A stretch of 8,955 nt of DNA, from positions 1 through 8,955 of the forward strand of contig JACQDO010000521.1 of NCBI GenBank assembly GCA_016201085.1, written 5' to 3'. Within the stretch, counting starts at the first letter, position 1. Each line of letters starts with the position of its first letter. The translations under genes and the position numbers were made by a program. The notes beneath the pieces were generated by a model, which did no database searches, was not told the DNA's origin, and was given only the letters and a program-made list of their open reading frames with translations. Shown in pieces: positions 1 to 6,793 of the stretch. The stretch comes from Hyphomicrobiales bacterium (GTDB taxonomy: Bacteria; Pseudomonadota; Alphaproteobacteria; Rhizobiales; Xanthobacteraceae).

Positions 1-271
1 TCGCCACATAGAACAGCAGCGCGCCGCCGACGAGCTTGAGGTAGGGGTAGGTCATCGCCTGCGCGATCACCAGCGTGAAGATGACGCGCAGCAGCACGGC
101 AACGCCCGCGCCCAGCACCATGCCCCAAAGCCGCTGCTTGGGAGGCAGCGTCAGACAGGCCATCGCGATGACGACCGCGTTATCGCCTGACAGAATGATA
201 TTGACGAAGATGATCTTCAATGCCGCGAGCCAGAACGGCACGTGCATGAGATCTTGCCATAGAAAGCCCAC
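1..271 (-). CDS. TerC-family integral membrane protein (N-terminal 90 residues, partial)
   Basis: The N-terminal part of a polytopic membrane protein, continuing past the left edge. It opens VGFLWQDLMHVPFWLAALKI, then has the hydrophobic stretch NIILSGDNAVVIAMACLTLP, a basic PPKQRLWG turn, and further membrane segments (MVLGAGVAVLLRVIFTLVIA; LVGGALLFYVA). The S-G-D-N motif inside a membrane helix, followed by a short Lys/Arg loop, is the hallmark of the TerC family (YjbE/YkoY-like branch). Members are linked to metal export, especially manganese, or to tellurite resistance; the substrate cannot be read from this fragment. I chose the GTG start at 271-269 because AGAGG lies about six bases upstream; an in-frame ATG at 247-245 has no comparable ribosome site and would cut the first helix. 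The gene is downstream of ndk on the same strand, 132 bases away. Family call fairly secure; function inferred. Confidence 0.82.
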   Translation of the reverse strand, partial: MGFLWQDLMHVPFWLAALKIIFVNIILSGDNAVVIAMACLTLPPKQRLWGMVLGAGVAVLLRVIFTLVIAQAMTYPYLKLVGGALLFYVA

Positions 272-296
272 TGCCGACCTCTTTTATTTTATTTGT

Positions 297-314
297 CCGC
301 CGTGTGTTCGGCGG
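297..314 (-). other. Short perfect inverted repeat in the TerC leader
   Basis: CCGCCG (297-302) and CGGCGG (309-314) form a 6-bp GC stem with a 6-base loop in the ndk-to-TerC gap, 25 bases upstream of the GTG start. In the minus-strand transcript it is followed by an A-rich stretch (ACAAATAAAATAAAAG), not a U-run, so it is not a standard intrinsic terminator. It could be a leader hairpin or an ndk 3'-end stabiliser. Many TerC-family genes sit behind yybP-ykoY manganese riboswitches, but I cannot see that consensus here. Confidence 0.3.
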
Positions 315-403
315 TTCCTCCCTTGCGCGGCCGGAGCCGCGGCGAACGCAATCTACAATCCTCCGATGCGGTCTGACTAGCGGGCTGGCAACCGTAGCTT
401 CCC

Positions 404-826
404 TCAACCCACGATTTCGTTGTCGGAAAAGAATTGCGCGATCTCCTTGACCGCGGTCTCCGGCGCATCCGAGCCATGCACCGAATTTTCCTGGATCGAC
501 TTGGCGTGCGCCTTGCGGATGGTGCCGGGGGCCGCCTTGGCGGGATCGGTGGCCCCCATCAGTTCGCGATATTTGGCGATGGCGTTGTCGCCCTCGAGCA
601 CCTGCACCACCACAGGTCCCGACACCATGAAATCCACCAGGTCGTTGAAGAACGGCCGCTCCTTGTGCACGGCATAGAATTTCCGCGCCTGCGGCAATGA
701 GATGCACAAGCGCTTCTGCGCCACGATGCGCAGGCCGCCCTGCTCGATCATGGCATTGATGGCGCCGGTCAAATTACGCGCGGTCGCATCGGGTTTGATG
801 ATTGAAAAGGTACGCTCGACCGCCAT
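404..826 (-). CDS. ndk: Nucleoside diphosphate kinase
   Basis: A 140-residue cytoplasmic enzyme that moves the gamma-phosphate of ATP to nucleoside diphosphates through a phosphohistidine intermediate, balancing NTP and dNTP pools. The protein opens [14 protein letters not shown], with the conserved nucleotide-site lysine K11. The active-site signature NSVHGSD is complete, with catalytic histidine H117; R104 and N114 are also present. Length is exactly that of the usual bacterial enzyme. The ATG at 826-824 has AAGGA eight bases upstream (835-839) and a sigma70-like promoter at 873-901. It is divergent from the broken ABC-F gene, with 143 bases between them; ABC-F next to ndk is a recurrent arrangement in Hyphomicrobiales (from memory). 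Nothing unusual in the coding sequence. Confidence 0.97.
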   Translation of the reverse strand: MAVERTFSIIKPDATARNLTGAINAMIEQGGLRIVAQKRLCISLPQARKFYAVHKERPFFNDLVDFMVSGPVVVQVLEGDNAIAKYRELMGATDPAKAAPGTIRKAHAKSIQENSVHGSDAPETAVKEIAQFFSDNEIVG

Positions 827-872
827 CGGATTGATCCTTCAGTGAGATTACCGGGAGAAAAGGTTGCCGCGG

Positions 873-901
873 CTTATAGCGGGAGCCCTTATCTGCGGCA
901 A
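873..901 (-). promoter_or_regulatory. Candidate sigma70-type promoter of ndk
   Basis: On the minus strand TTGCCG (901-896) and TATAAG (878-873) are separated by exactly 17 bases, matching four and five of six consensus positions. The -10 box is about 47 bases upstream of the ndk start, giving a short leader that contains the AAGGA ribosome site (839-835). No operator palindrome is evident. Assigned from consensus and position only. Confidence 0.5.
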
Positions 902-969
902 GGACCGGCCGCCGGAAGGCGCGACACCAAGGCTTGCTTCGTGCGCCGCGCTCGGCCAAAAGGCGCGCA

Positions 970-2668
970 ATGCTTGTCATCGACGATCTCACCGTTCGCA
1001 TTGCCGGCCGCGCGCTCATCGAGGGCGCCGCTACGCGCATTACGCCGGGCGCCCGCGTCGGCCTGGTCGGCCGCAACGGCTCCGGCAAGACCACGCTGTT
1101 CAACGTCATCGCCGGCGAGCTCTCGCCCGAACACGGTAGCGTGGAACTGCCGCCGCGCTGGCGCATCGGGCGGCTGGCACAGGAAGCCCCCAACGGGCCG
1201 GAAAGCCTGATTGAGGTGGTGCTACAGGCCGACCGCGAGCGCAACGCGCTGCTGGCCGAGGCCGAGACCGCGCACGATCCGCACCGCATCGCCGAAATCC
1301 AGACCCGCCTCGCCGACATCGGCGCCCACGCCGCCCCCGCACGCGCCGCCGAAATCCTCGCGGGCCTGGGCTTCACCCATGATGATCATCAGCCATGACC
1401 GCGATTTGTTGGACAACGCGGTCGATCAGATTTTGTCGCTCGAGGCCAGGAAACTAACGCTCTATCGCGGCGGCTATTCCGACTTCGAACGCATGCGCGG
1501 CGAGCGCATGGTACTCGACCAGAAACTGATCAAGAAGCAGGAGGCGCAGCGCAAGCATCTGCAGGCCTTCGTCGATCGCTTCCGCGCCAAGGCGACCAAG
1601 GCGCGGCAGGCGCAGTCACGCGTGAAGATGCTGGCCAAGATGCAGCCGATCAACGCGCTGGTGATGGACGAAGTGCGCCCCATCCACTTTCCGGCGCCGG
1701 AGAAGCTGCTCTCTCCGCCGATCATTGCTACCGACGACGTCGCGGTCGGCTACGAGCCCGGCCGTCCGGTGCTGGCGGGCCTGTCGCTGCGCATCGACAA
1801 CGACGACCGCATCGCCCTGCTCGGCTCCAACGGCAACGGCAAATCGACGTTTGTGAAGCTCCTGGCCGGCCGGCTTGCGCCCGAGCATGGCACGGTGACG
1901 CGTGCGGCGATGCTCAAGGTCGGCTATTTCGCCCAGCACCAGCTCGACGAACTTGACGAGGAACGCAGCCCCTACGATCACGTGCGCGACCTGATGCTGG
2001 ACGCGCCGGAAGCGAAAGTGCGCGGCCGCGCCGGCGCGCTGGGATTTTCCGGGCTGACCGCCAACAACGCGGTGAAGACCTTGTCCGGCGGCGAGAAATC
2101 GCGGCTGCTGCTCGGCCTGGCGACCTTCGCGGCGCCGCATCTCATCATCCTCGATGAGCCGACCAATCATCTCGACATCGACAGCCGCGCCGCGCTGATC
2201 GAGGCGGTCAACGATTTTCCCGGCGCGGTGATTTTGGTGTCGCACGACCGCTATCTGCTGGAGGCCTGCGCCGACCGGCTGTGGCTGGTGCAAGGCGGCA
2301 AGGTGACGCCGTTCGACGGCGATCTCGACGATTACCGGCGCGCGGTGCTCGCCGGCGAGAGCCAGGGAATTACCGTCGGGTCGAAATCGTCCGCGCGCCC
2401 GGATCCGGTGCAAGCCCGCCGCGCCGCCGCCGACAAGCGCGCGGAGACCGCGCCGCTGCGCAAGCGCATATCGCAAGCCGAGGTGGTGATCGCGCAATTG
2501 ACGCGCCAGCTTCATAAACTCGACGCCACGCTCGCCGACGGCACGTTATTCGCAAGCGATCCGGCGCGCGCCGCCGACCTGTCGAAGACGCGCGCCAATG
2601 TCGTGGCCGCGATTCAAAAGGCCGAAGAGGAGTGGCTGGCCGCCAGCGCGGCGTTGGAGTCCGCGTAA
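970..2668 (+). pseudogene. ABC-F family ATPase, disrupted by an out-of-frame internal deletion
   Basis: ABC-F proteins are soluble tandem ATPases acting on the ribosome (YheS/Uup-like). The gene starts at ATG 970 (AAAAGG six bases upstream). The first frame encodes 142 residues with Walker A GRNGSGKT (34-41) and ends at TGA 1396-1398. The rest continues in the +1 frame: from ATG 1379 it gives 429 residues beginning MMIISHDRDLLDNAVD, the H-switch of the first ATPase domain. It then has the inter-domain linker and a complete second domain: Walker A GSNGNGKST (149-157), signature LSGGEKS (235-241), Walker B plus catalytic Glu in LIILDEPTNHLD (255-266) and H-switch His289. A charged, coiled-coil-like tail closes it. 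Missing between GFTHDD and MIISHD are the first domain's signature, Walker B and D-loop, roughly 57-60 residues in family members. The second frame could be translated separately by coupling at the overlapping ATG/TGA, but a normal two-domain protein cannot be made. Assembly error is possible. Confidence 0.9.
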
Positions 2669-2684
2669 GGCAAAGTGCGCGCCG

Positions 2685-3392
2685 TCACTGCGCGCTGGTG
2701 CGTTGCGATGTCTGAGTGGTGGCGGTTTTCGGCTTCAACGGCTTCTTGGCTTTCTGCTTCTTCACCGGCTTTGCCGGCACGGGTGGGGCCGGCGCGCGGA
2801 CGATTTCCTTCAACCGGCCGTCGGAGAAGTGATAGATGCCCGGCCATGTGCCGGTGAGATAAGTGAGCACGACCTTGCGCTCGCCCCTATCGCCGGTGCC
2901 GATGGCGACGTTGCCGGGAGCGCCGGCGCGCGCCACCGCTTGGCATTCGGTCATGCCGAGCGCGATGCCGCCCATCACTTTCGGCATGCCAGGATCGGCG
3001 CCGCCGAGCGTGCTGTCGTTGGGATAGGCCGAGACCGGCAAAGCGGCCGGCATCGGCGCGCCGGCCAGATCGCCGGCCATCGATCCGAAATTGCGGTCGG
3101 CCGGCGCGGCGGGCGCGGCAACCTGCGCCGGCTCAGCCGGAGCGGCTACCCAACAGCGGCCATCGGCACCGATCAGTTCGTTGGCTTCGACCGGGCCGCG
3201 CGGAGTGAGATCGGCATTCTTGTCGATGCTGGCCACGGCCCATTCCGGCCTGGCAAAAAGATCGACCTTCTTGGAGAACCAGCCACCCTCGTTGTTATCC
3301 TGGAACAATTGGGACGCATTCTTACAGCCGGCCACGGCTATAACGGCTGCGCAAAGCAGCGCAATCCTCGAAAAAGCGCGAAAACGCGACAA
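2685..3392 (-). CDS. Putative lipoprotein with a BamE/OmlA-like C-terminal region
   Basis: A 235-residue predicted lipoprotein of unproven function. I start it at TTG 3392-3390: GGGGGAA (3405-3399) lies six bases upstream, and this gives a textbook lipoprotein signal, n-region SRFRAFSR, hydrophobic IALLCAAVIAV, then lipobox VAGC with Cys23 as the lipidated residue. An in-frame ATG at 3494 would add 34 non-signal-like residues and was not used. The mature protein has a Pro/Ala-rich linker (about 82-125), then a compact region at about 139-198 (GGIALGMTECQAVARAGAPG, later GIYHFSDGRLKEI). This resembles the 'G-M-t-...-lG-P-...-F-dG-l' pattern of BamE/SmpA folds. A basic tail rich in Pro and Lys follows (203-222). 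It converges on the ABC-F gene with only 16 bases between stops. Residue D20-K-like outer-membrane retention rules cannot be applied with confidence. The BamE resemblance is by eye. Confidence 0.75.
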   Translation of the reverse strand: MSRFRAFSRIALLCAAVIAVAGCKNASQLFQDNNEGGWFSKKVDLFARPEWAVASIDKNADLTPRGPVEANELIGADGRCWVAAPAEPAQVAAPAAPADRNFGSMAGDLAGAPMPAALPVSAYPNDSTLGGADPGMPKVMGGIALGMTECQAVARAGAPGNVAIGTGDRGERKVVLTYLTGTWPGIYHFSDGRLKEIVRAPAPPVPAKPVKKQKAKKPLKPKTATTQTSQRTSAQ

Positions 3393-3640
3393 AACGGCTT
3401 CCCCCAAATGGACGCTTGGCAAGTGAACTATCGTATTGCCCCTTAAGACGTATTTTGCGTCAGCACGATGGCAGGGGGCAAGCGCTGGCGGCAAGGACGG
3501 TTACCGGCATGACCTCGGCCATTGGCCGATAGGGCAGCGGCCGATACGCGATTCTCCCTTTTGCCACGCAATTCCCGGCCAGCCAGGCCTCAGAACCAAC
3601 TTCGCCGACCCCGGCTGGGCCTCGCCTGTCTTTTGCCCGC
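3393..3640. other. Intergenic stretch between holC and the lipoprotein gene
   Basis: These 248 bases lie downstream of holC and upstream of the lipoprotein gene, so should contain the lipoprotein promoter. I find no hexamer pair with acceptable spacing; TACGAT near 3430 on the minus strand is a weak -10 candidate without a partner. There is an inverted repeat TCGGCC-ATT-GGCCGA at 3515-3529, closely followed by another GGCCGAT (3539-3545). It has no U-run, so it is not a clear terminator. No credible coding sequence or RNA gene seen. Confidence 0.4.
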
Positions 3641-4093
3641 TCACGCCTGCTTCACCCAACGGCCGGCGGCGTCCGGCTGCCAGTAGGTGGCATCGTACCC
3701 CTTGGCCTTGGCGTCGCTCCAGGCGCCGCGCGCGGCGGCGACCGCCTCCTCGTCGTCACCGTCGAACACCAGCACGATACGCTGGTAGCTCTCGGCATCG
3801 GGCGGCACCGGGGCGCCGTCGATGAGAAAGCGCACGCTCGCCGCGTTCGGGTTGCCGTCGTTGACAGTGAGCAGCACCGGCTGTGCCGCGGCCTCCGGTT
3901 CGCGCCAGGTACCATGCGGCAGGAAGCCGTCGTCGCGATAGGTCCACAGATGCGCGTCGAGCGCCTCGATGCGCTCCGGCGAACCGCCCTGCACGATCGC
4001 CTTCCAGCCGCGCGCGAGCGATTTCTCCAGCAGCGGCGTGAGCACGCCTTCCAGCTTCTGGCCTTGCAGGTGGTAGAACAGGAGTTCGGTCAT
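3641..4093 (-). CDS. holC: DNA polymerase III subunit chi
   Basis: A 150-residue subunit of the DNA polymerase III clamp-loader complex; in characterised bacteria chi pairs with psi and touches single-strand binding protein during lagging-strand synthesis. Recognised from the opening MTELLFYHLQGQKLEGVL, the conserved segment HLWTYRDDGFLPHGT (about residues 48-62), and the later QRIVLVFDGDDEEAV stretch ahead of a short Trp-containing tail. Length is normal for the alphaproteobacterial protein. No strong ribosome site precedes the ATG (4093-4091), but the N-terminus fits the family exactly. In relatives holC usually follows pepA closely (from memory). Here the two are about 1.2 kb apart, separated by a cupin-like gene, a relic of holC's own 5' end (4650-4754) and a toxin-antitoxin pair. 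It therefore probably needs its own promoter in 4094-4195, shared with the divergent cupin gene. Confidence 0.93.
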   Translation of the reverse strand: MTELLFYHLQGQKLEGVLTPLLEKSLARGWKAIVQGGSPERIEALDAHLWTYRDDGFLPHGTWREPEAAAQPVLLTVNDGNPNAASVRFLIDGAPVPPDAESYQRIVLVFDGDDEEAVAAARGAWSDAKAKGYDATYWQPDAAGRWVKQA

Positions 4094-4107
4094 GGCACAA
4101 CGTCACA

Positions 4108-4134
4108 TTGTCAAAGCCGACAGGGTACTATCAT
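4108..4134 (+). promoter_or_regulatory. Weak candidate promoter for the secreted cupin-like gene
   Basis: TTGTCA (4108-4113) and TATCAT (4129-4134) are each one base from the sigma70 consensus hexamers, but the 15-base spacer is short. The position, about 62 bases upstream of the ATG at 4196, is reasonable. A perfect 8-base palindrome TGACGTCA follows at 4137-4144, where it could act as an operator half or whole site. A leader hairpin TCGCGG/CCGCGA (4150-4155, 4164-4169) comes next. All three are by-eye calls. Confidence 0.3.
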
Positions 4135-4195
4135 ACTGACGTCACCGTATCGCGGTACTCAAGCCGCGAACGAGTCAGTCAGGGAAAGACCTCAC

Positions 4196-4576
4196 ATGAA
4201 AACCAGTCAACTCAAAATGGCATTCGGCGCGGCAATGATCCTCGGCCTCGCCGCAACGGGAGCGATCGCGCAGACCGCCGAGCCCACCTTCAAGGGCGAC
4301 CCGAGCGTGTACAAGGTGATTTTCGAGGATGCCAATTTCCGCGTGATCGAGGCGAACCGGCCGGCGGGCGTGAAGGACAAGCCGCACGGCCATCCGCTGC
4401 CCTCGATTATCTATAACGTCAACGACTGCAAATCGACACTGACGGGTGCCGACGGCAAGACGCGAGAGAGCATCACCAAAGCCGGCACCGCCGCTGCCGT
4501 GCCGATCATCGGCTCGCATACCGCCGAGAACATCGGCACCGCCGCCTGCAAGCAGGTCTTCGTCGAGAAGAAGTAA
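4196..4576 (+). CDS. Small secreted cupin-like protein
   Basis: A 126-residue protein with a clear Sec signal: MKTSQLK, hydrophobic residues 9-22, then Ala-Ile-Ala with probable cleavage after residue 25. It is therefore expected in the periplasm or outside the cell. The mature part reads like one small beta-barrel: VYKVIFEDANFRVIEANRPA, then KPHGHPLPSIIYNV with His64 and His66 in the H-x-H-P-x-P pattern of cupin metal sites. Later comes GSHTAENIGTAACKQVFVEKK with His108. Two cysteines (78 and 118) could form a disulfide after export. ATG 4196 is chosen because AGGGAA (4181-4186) lies about ten bases upstream and the signal peptide starts there; the frame stays open further upstream without signal-like sequence. 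An intrinsic terminator at 4619-4650 closes it as a single-gene unit. The substrate and any enzymatic activity are unknown. Confidence 0.8.
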   Translation: MKTSQLKMAFGAAMILGLAATGAIAQTAEPTFKGDPSVYKVIFEDANFRVIEANRPAGVKDKPHGHPLPSIIYNVNDCKSTLTGADGKTRESITKAGTAAAVPIIGSHTAENIGTAACKQVFVEKK

Positions 4577-4618
4577 GCACCGCGCCATACATCCCTGCGT
4601 CGCTTAGCGCGGGTAATG

Positions 4619-4650
4619 CAAGCCGCCTCGCAAGGGGCGGCTTGTTTTTT
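4619..4650 (+). terminator. Strong intrinsic terminator after the cupin-like gene
   Basis: CAAGCCGCC (4619-4627) pairs perfectly with GGCGGCTTG (4636-4644) across an 8-base loop, and six T residues follow (4645-4650). This is a canonical Rho-independent terminator on the plus strand, 42 bases after the cupin-like stop codon. On the other strand it lies just past the stop of the holC relic, with A residues before the stem, so it would not end minus-strand transcription well. Confidence 0.88.
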
Positions 4651-4754
4651 CAATCCTGCGCCGCGATGCGTTCCTCGGACGCGCCCTGCTCTCGCGTCGG
4701 CAACATGCCTTTCAGCTTCTGGCCATGCAGGTGGCCGAACAGGATTTCGGTCAG
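4650..4754 (-). pseudogene. Decayed duplicate of the holC 5' end
   Basis: Reading the minus strand from 4754 gives LTEILFGHLHGQKLKGMLP, then TREQGASEERIAAQD and TGA (4652-4650). The first part matches the N-terminus of the intact holC nearby (MTELLFYHLQGQKLEGVLTP) at most positions. The second part aligns with holC residues QGGSPERIEALD, so about 15 codons between them are gone. The start codon is now CTG and the piece ends where the intact protein would reach HLWTYRDD. At DNA level the stretch 4704-4757 matches holC 5' DNA (about 4044-4097) with roughly ten mismatches, so the copies diverged long ago or came from different strains. It lies ten bases beyond the toxin stop codon, the place where holC itself would be expected after pepA. 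No function is expected. Confidence 0.78.
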
Positions 4755-4764
4755 GGCAGACGGC

Positions 4765-5052
4765 TCACCGTTCGCCTTTCCATGGCTTTCGAGCCGCGTG
4801 GCGAATGTGCACGATCAAGACTTGATCTGCCTCTACATCCCAATAAATCAAATAAGGATATCGACCGACAGGAAGCACTCGCGTATCTTGTTCGCCCGAA
4901 AGGCGACCGACATTCGGATATTCGCTAATCAATTCTATCGATTTCTTAGGCGCAAGCTTGACGTTGCGTGTTCCCTGCGGGCTGCGATCATCGAGGTAAC
5001 TGAGGATAGCCGTCAGATCAGCGCGCGAACGGCGCGTGTGACGAACCTTCAT
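4765..5052 (-). CDS. ParE/RelE-superfamily toxin
   Basis: A 95-residue toxin of a type II toxin-antitoxin pair. The shape is typical of ParE: MKVRHTRRSRADLTAILSYL (a basic strand, then helix), a second helix ending SIELISEYPNVGR (38-50), and the C-terminal block TRVLPVGRYPYLIYWDVEAD followed by QVLIVHIRHAARKPW. The R-Y-P-Y-L-I-Y strand and the terminal H-x-x-R/K-x-P-W are the most recognisable family features. Characterised ParE toxins inhibit DNA gyrase, whereas RelE relatives cleave mRNA; the sequence favours ParE but does not prove the target. The ATG (5052-5050) overlaps the antitoxin TGA as ATGA, implying translational coupling. Part of the gene is AT-richer than its surroundings (50 G+C in 110 bases at 4831-4940, hand count), consistent with transfer. 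Full length, with no visible lesion. Confidence 0.88.
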   Translation of the reverse strand: MKVRHTRRSRADLTAILSYLDDRSPQGTRNVKLAPKKSIELISEYPNVGRLSGEQDTRVLPVGRYPYLIYWDVEADQVLIVHIRHAARKPWKGER

Positions 5053-5270
5053 AGGCCGTGGCGCTTCCAGAGAGCTTCGATTTCCTCGTCGGGAACAAAT
5101 TCGCCACGACGCGCCTGTTCAAGACCTTCGCGTATTGCCGCCCGTGTTTCGTCGTCGAGCGGTTCAATCACCGTATCCGCCATCGAGAGAATGGCGAGGG
5201 CCACCGCGTCCTGATCATCGTCAGGCAGCGTTCTGGCCCTTGCGATGGCTTGTTCCAGCAGCTTGGTCAT
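5049..5270 (-). CDS. Antitoxin of the ParE-type module
   Basis: A 73-residue acidic protein directly upstream of the toxin and overlapping it by four bases (ATGA), the usual order for antitoxin-first modules. Residues 1-30 form a predicted helix (MTKLLEQAIARARTLPDDDQ, then DAVALAIL). Residues 38-73 (LDDETRAAIREGLEQARRGE, then FVPDEEIEALWKRHG) resemble the toxin-wrapping tail of antitoxins paired with ParE. I do not see an obvious ribbon-helix-helix DNA-binding motif at the N-terminus, so autorepression is uncertain. The ATG at 5270 is only 20 bases after the pepA stop, with no good ribosome site and no clear promoter in the gap. Expression may come from pepA read-through or a promoter inside the pepA 3' end. 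Role assigned mainly from context and the tail motif. Confidence 0.82.
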   Translation of the reverse strand: MTKLLEQAIARARTLPDDDQDAVALAILSMADTVIEPLDDETRAAIREGLEQARRGEFVPDEEIEALWKRHGL

Positions 5271-5290
5271 TGATTCAGCATATCACAGAT

Positions 5291-6793
5291 TCACCTCTCA
5301 TAATAATCCTTCACCAGCCGATCCAGCAGCCGCACACCCCAGCCGGAAGCCCAGCTCTTGTTGACGTCGGTCTGGCGCGAGTCGAAGCCGGTGCCGGCGA
5401 TGTCGAGATGCGCCCACGGCGTCTTGTCGTCGACAAAACGCTTGATGAACTGCGCGGCGGTGATGGCGCTGCCGTAGCGGCTGCCGCCGGTGTTCTTCAT
5501 GTCGGCGAATTTGGAATCGATCATCTTGTCGTATTCCTTGGCGAGCGGCATGCGCCAGACCAATTCGCCGGTCGCCTCGCCCGCTTTGCTCAGCCGCTCG
5601 GCCAGTTTGTCGTCGTTGGCGAATAGGCCGGCATATTCCTGGCCGAGCGCGACGATGATGGCGCCGGTCAACGTCGCCAGATCGATCATGAATTTCGGCT
5701 TGAAGCGCTGCGCGCAATACCAGATCACGTCGGCGAGCACGAGGCGGCCTTCGGCGTCGGTGTTGATGATCTCGATGGTCTGCCCCGACATGGATTTGAC
5801 GATGTCGCCGGGACGCTGCGCGTTGCCGTCCGGCATGTTCTCCACCAGGCCGATGACGCCGACGGCGTTGACGCGCGCCTTGCGCGCGGCCAGCGCCTGC
5901 ATCAGCCCGGTGACGCAGGCCGCGCCAGCCATGTCGCCCTTCATGTCCTCCATACTGGCAGCCGGCTTGATCGAGATGCCGCCGGTGTCGAAACACACGC
6001 CCTTGCCGATGAAGGCGACCGGTGCCTCGCCCTTCTTGCCGCCGTTCCAGCGCATCACAACCACGCGGCTCTCGCGCCACGAGCCAAGGCCAACGCCGAC
6101 GAGCGCGTTCATGCCGAGCTTCTTCAGCGCCTTGAGCTCGAGCACCTCGACCGCGACGCCGACTTTCCTCAGCGCCTGCGCGCGGCGGGCGAATTCTTCC
6201 GGATAAAGAACATTGGCCGGCTCGTTGACCAGATCGCGCGCCAGCAGCACGCCATCGCCGACCGCAGCGCGCGCCGCATAGGCCTGGCGCACGGCGGCAA
6301 CGTCGCCGACCGCGAGCGTCATGCTGACCGCGCCTTTGCGCTGCTCGTCGTCCTTCTTCTTGGTCTTGTAGCGATCGAAGGCGTAGGCGCGCAGCCGCAC
6401 GCCCTGCGCCAGATCGGCCGCCTGCTCGGCGCCGAGAGCGACGTCGACGAACTCGGCGAATATCGTGCCGTCGTTCGCACTCGCCGGCAGCCTGCCCATG
6501 GCAACGCCGCCGAGCTTGAGAATATCCTTCGGCTTGAGCTCGGCGATTTTGCCGGTGCCGATCACCACCAGGCGGGCGACTTTCAGCCCCTCCGGCAGGA
6601 TCAGCTCGAGCGCGGAACCGCTCTTGCCGGTGAAGCGCTCGGTCTTGGCCGCGCGGCTGACGAAATCGGCCGCCGGCGCAATCGCCTTGCGGGTGGCCGG
6701 GCCGAACTTGAGCGCATCGTCGCAGAACACGATGAGGACGCCTTTGGCCGGGGCTTTGAGGGGACCAAATCCGAGCTTCAGGGCATCGCTCAT
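5291..6793 (-). CDS. pepA: Leucyl aminopeptidase (M17 family)
   Basis: A 500-residue cytosolic aminopeptidase that removes N-terminal residues from peptides using two metal ions; the family works as a hexamer. The catalytic C-terminal domain is intact: [17 protein letters not shown] supplies Lys264, Asp269 and catalytic Lys276, MKGDMAG supplies Asp287, and the family signature [12 protein letters not shown] (344-355) supplies Asp346, Glu348 and catalytic Arg350. The N-terminal domain (about 1-170) is the variable regulatory part. Length is normal. The ATG at 6793 has AAGGA nine bases upstream (6807-6803). In E. coli PepA also binds DNA in Xer recombination and carAB control; nothing here shows that role. 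In relatives it typically precedes holC (from memory); here the antitoxin starts 20 bases after its stop. It is divergent from the CPBP protease gene. Confidence 0.97.
   Translation of the reverse strand: MSDALKLGFGPLKAPAKGVLIVFCDDALKFGPATRKAIAPAADFVSRAAKTERFTGKSGSALELILPEGLKVARLVVIGTGKIAELKPKDILKLGGVAMGRLPASANDGTIFAEFVDVALGAEQAADLAQGVRLRAYAFDRYKTKKKDDEQRKGAVSMTLAVGDVAAVRQAYAARAAVGDGVLLARDLVNEPANVLYPEEFARRAQALRKVGVAVEVLELKALKKLGMNALVGVGLGSWRESRVVVMRWNGGKKGEAPVAFIGKGVCFDTGGISIKPAASMEDMKGDMAGAACVTGLMQALAARKARVNAVGVIGLVENMPDGNAQRPGDIVKSMSGQTIEIINTDAEGRLVLADVIWYCAQRFKPKFMIDLATLTGAIIVALGQEYAGLFANDDKLAERLSKAGEATGELVWRMPLAKEYDKMIDSKFADMKNTGGSRYGSAITAAQFIKRFVDDKTPWAHLDIAGTGFDSRQTDVNKSWASGWGVRLLDRLVKDYYER

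Noticed and set aside
272..403. yybP-ykoY manganese riboswitch upstream of the TerC gene
   Set aside because: The family makes this plausible, but I could not find the conserved paired motifs of that riboswitch in the leader, only one 6-bp hairpin.
180..707. Long open frame of 175 codons on the minus strand over ndk
   Set aside because: It overlaps ndk and the TerC start in another frame, has an Arg/Gly-rich composition typical of GC-rich shadow frames, and shows no family motif.
1616..2515. 299-codon open frame antisense to the ABC-F second domain
   Set aside because: It lies opposite clearly conserved ATPase motifs; the His/Arg/Gln-rich product is an antisense shadow of GC-rich coding DNA.
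2677..2695. GCGCGC...GCGCGC hairpin between the convergent ABC-F and lipoprotein stops
   Set aside because: The stem is a self-complementary alternating GC hexamer, common by chance here; there is no T-run on either strand, and it overlaps the lipoprotein 3' end.
2598..3446. 282-codon plus-strand open frame across the lipoprotein gene
   Set aside because: It overlaps the end of the ABC-F gene and runs antisense to the lipoprotein, which has a convincing signal peptide and lipobox. No ribosome site or motif.
4108..4114. Perfect minus-strand TTGACA (4114-4109) as a holC promoter -35
   Set aside because: A -10 at proper spacing would fall inside the holC coding sequence and no TATAAT-like hexamer is present, so it cannot serve a start at 4093.
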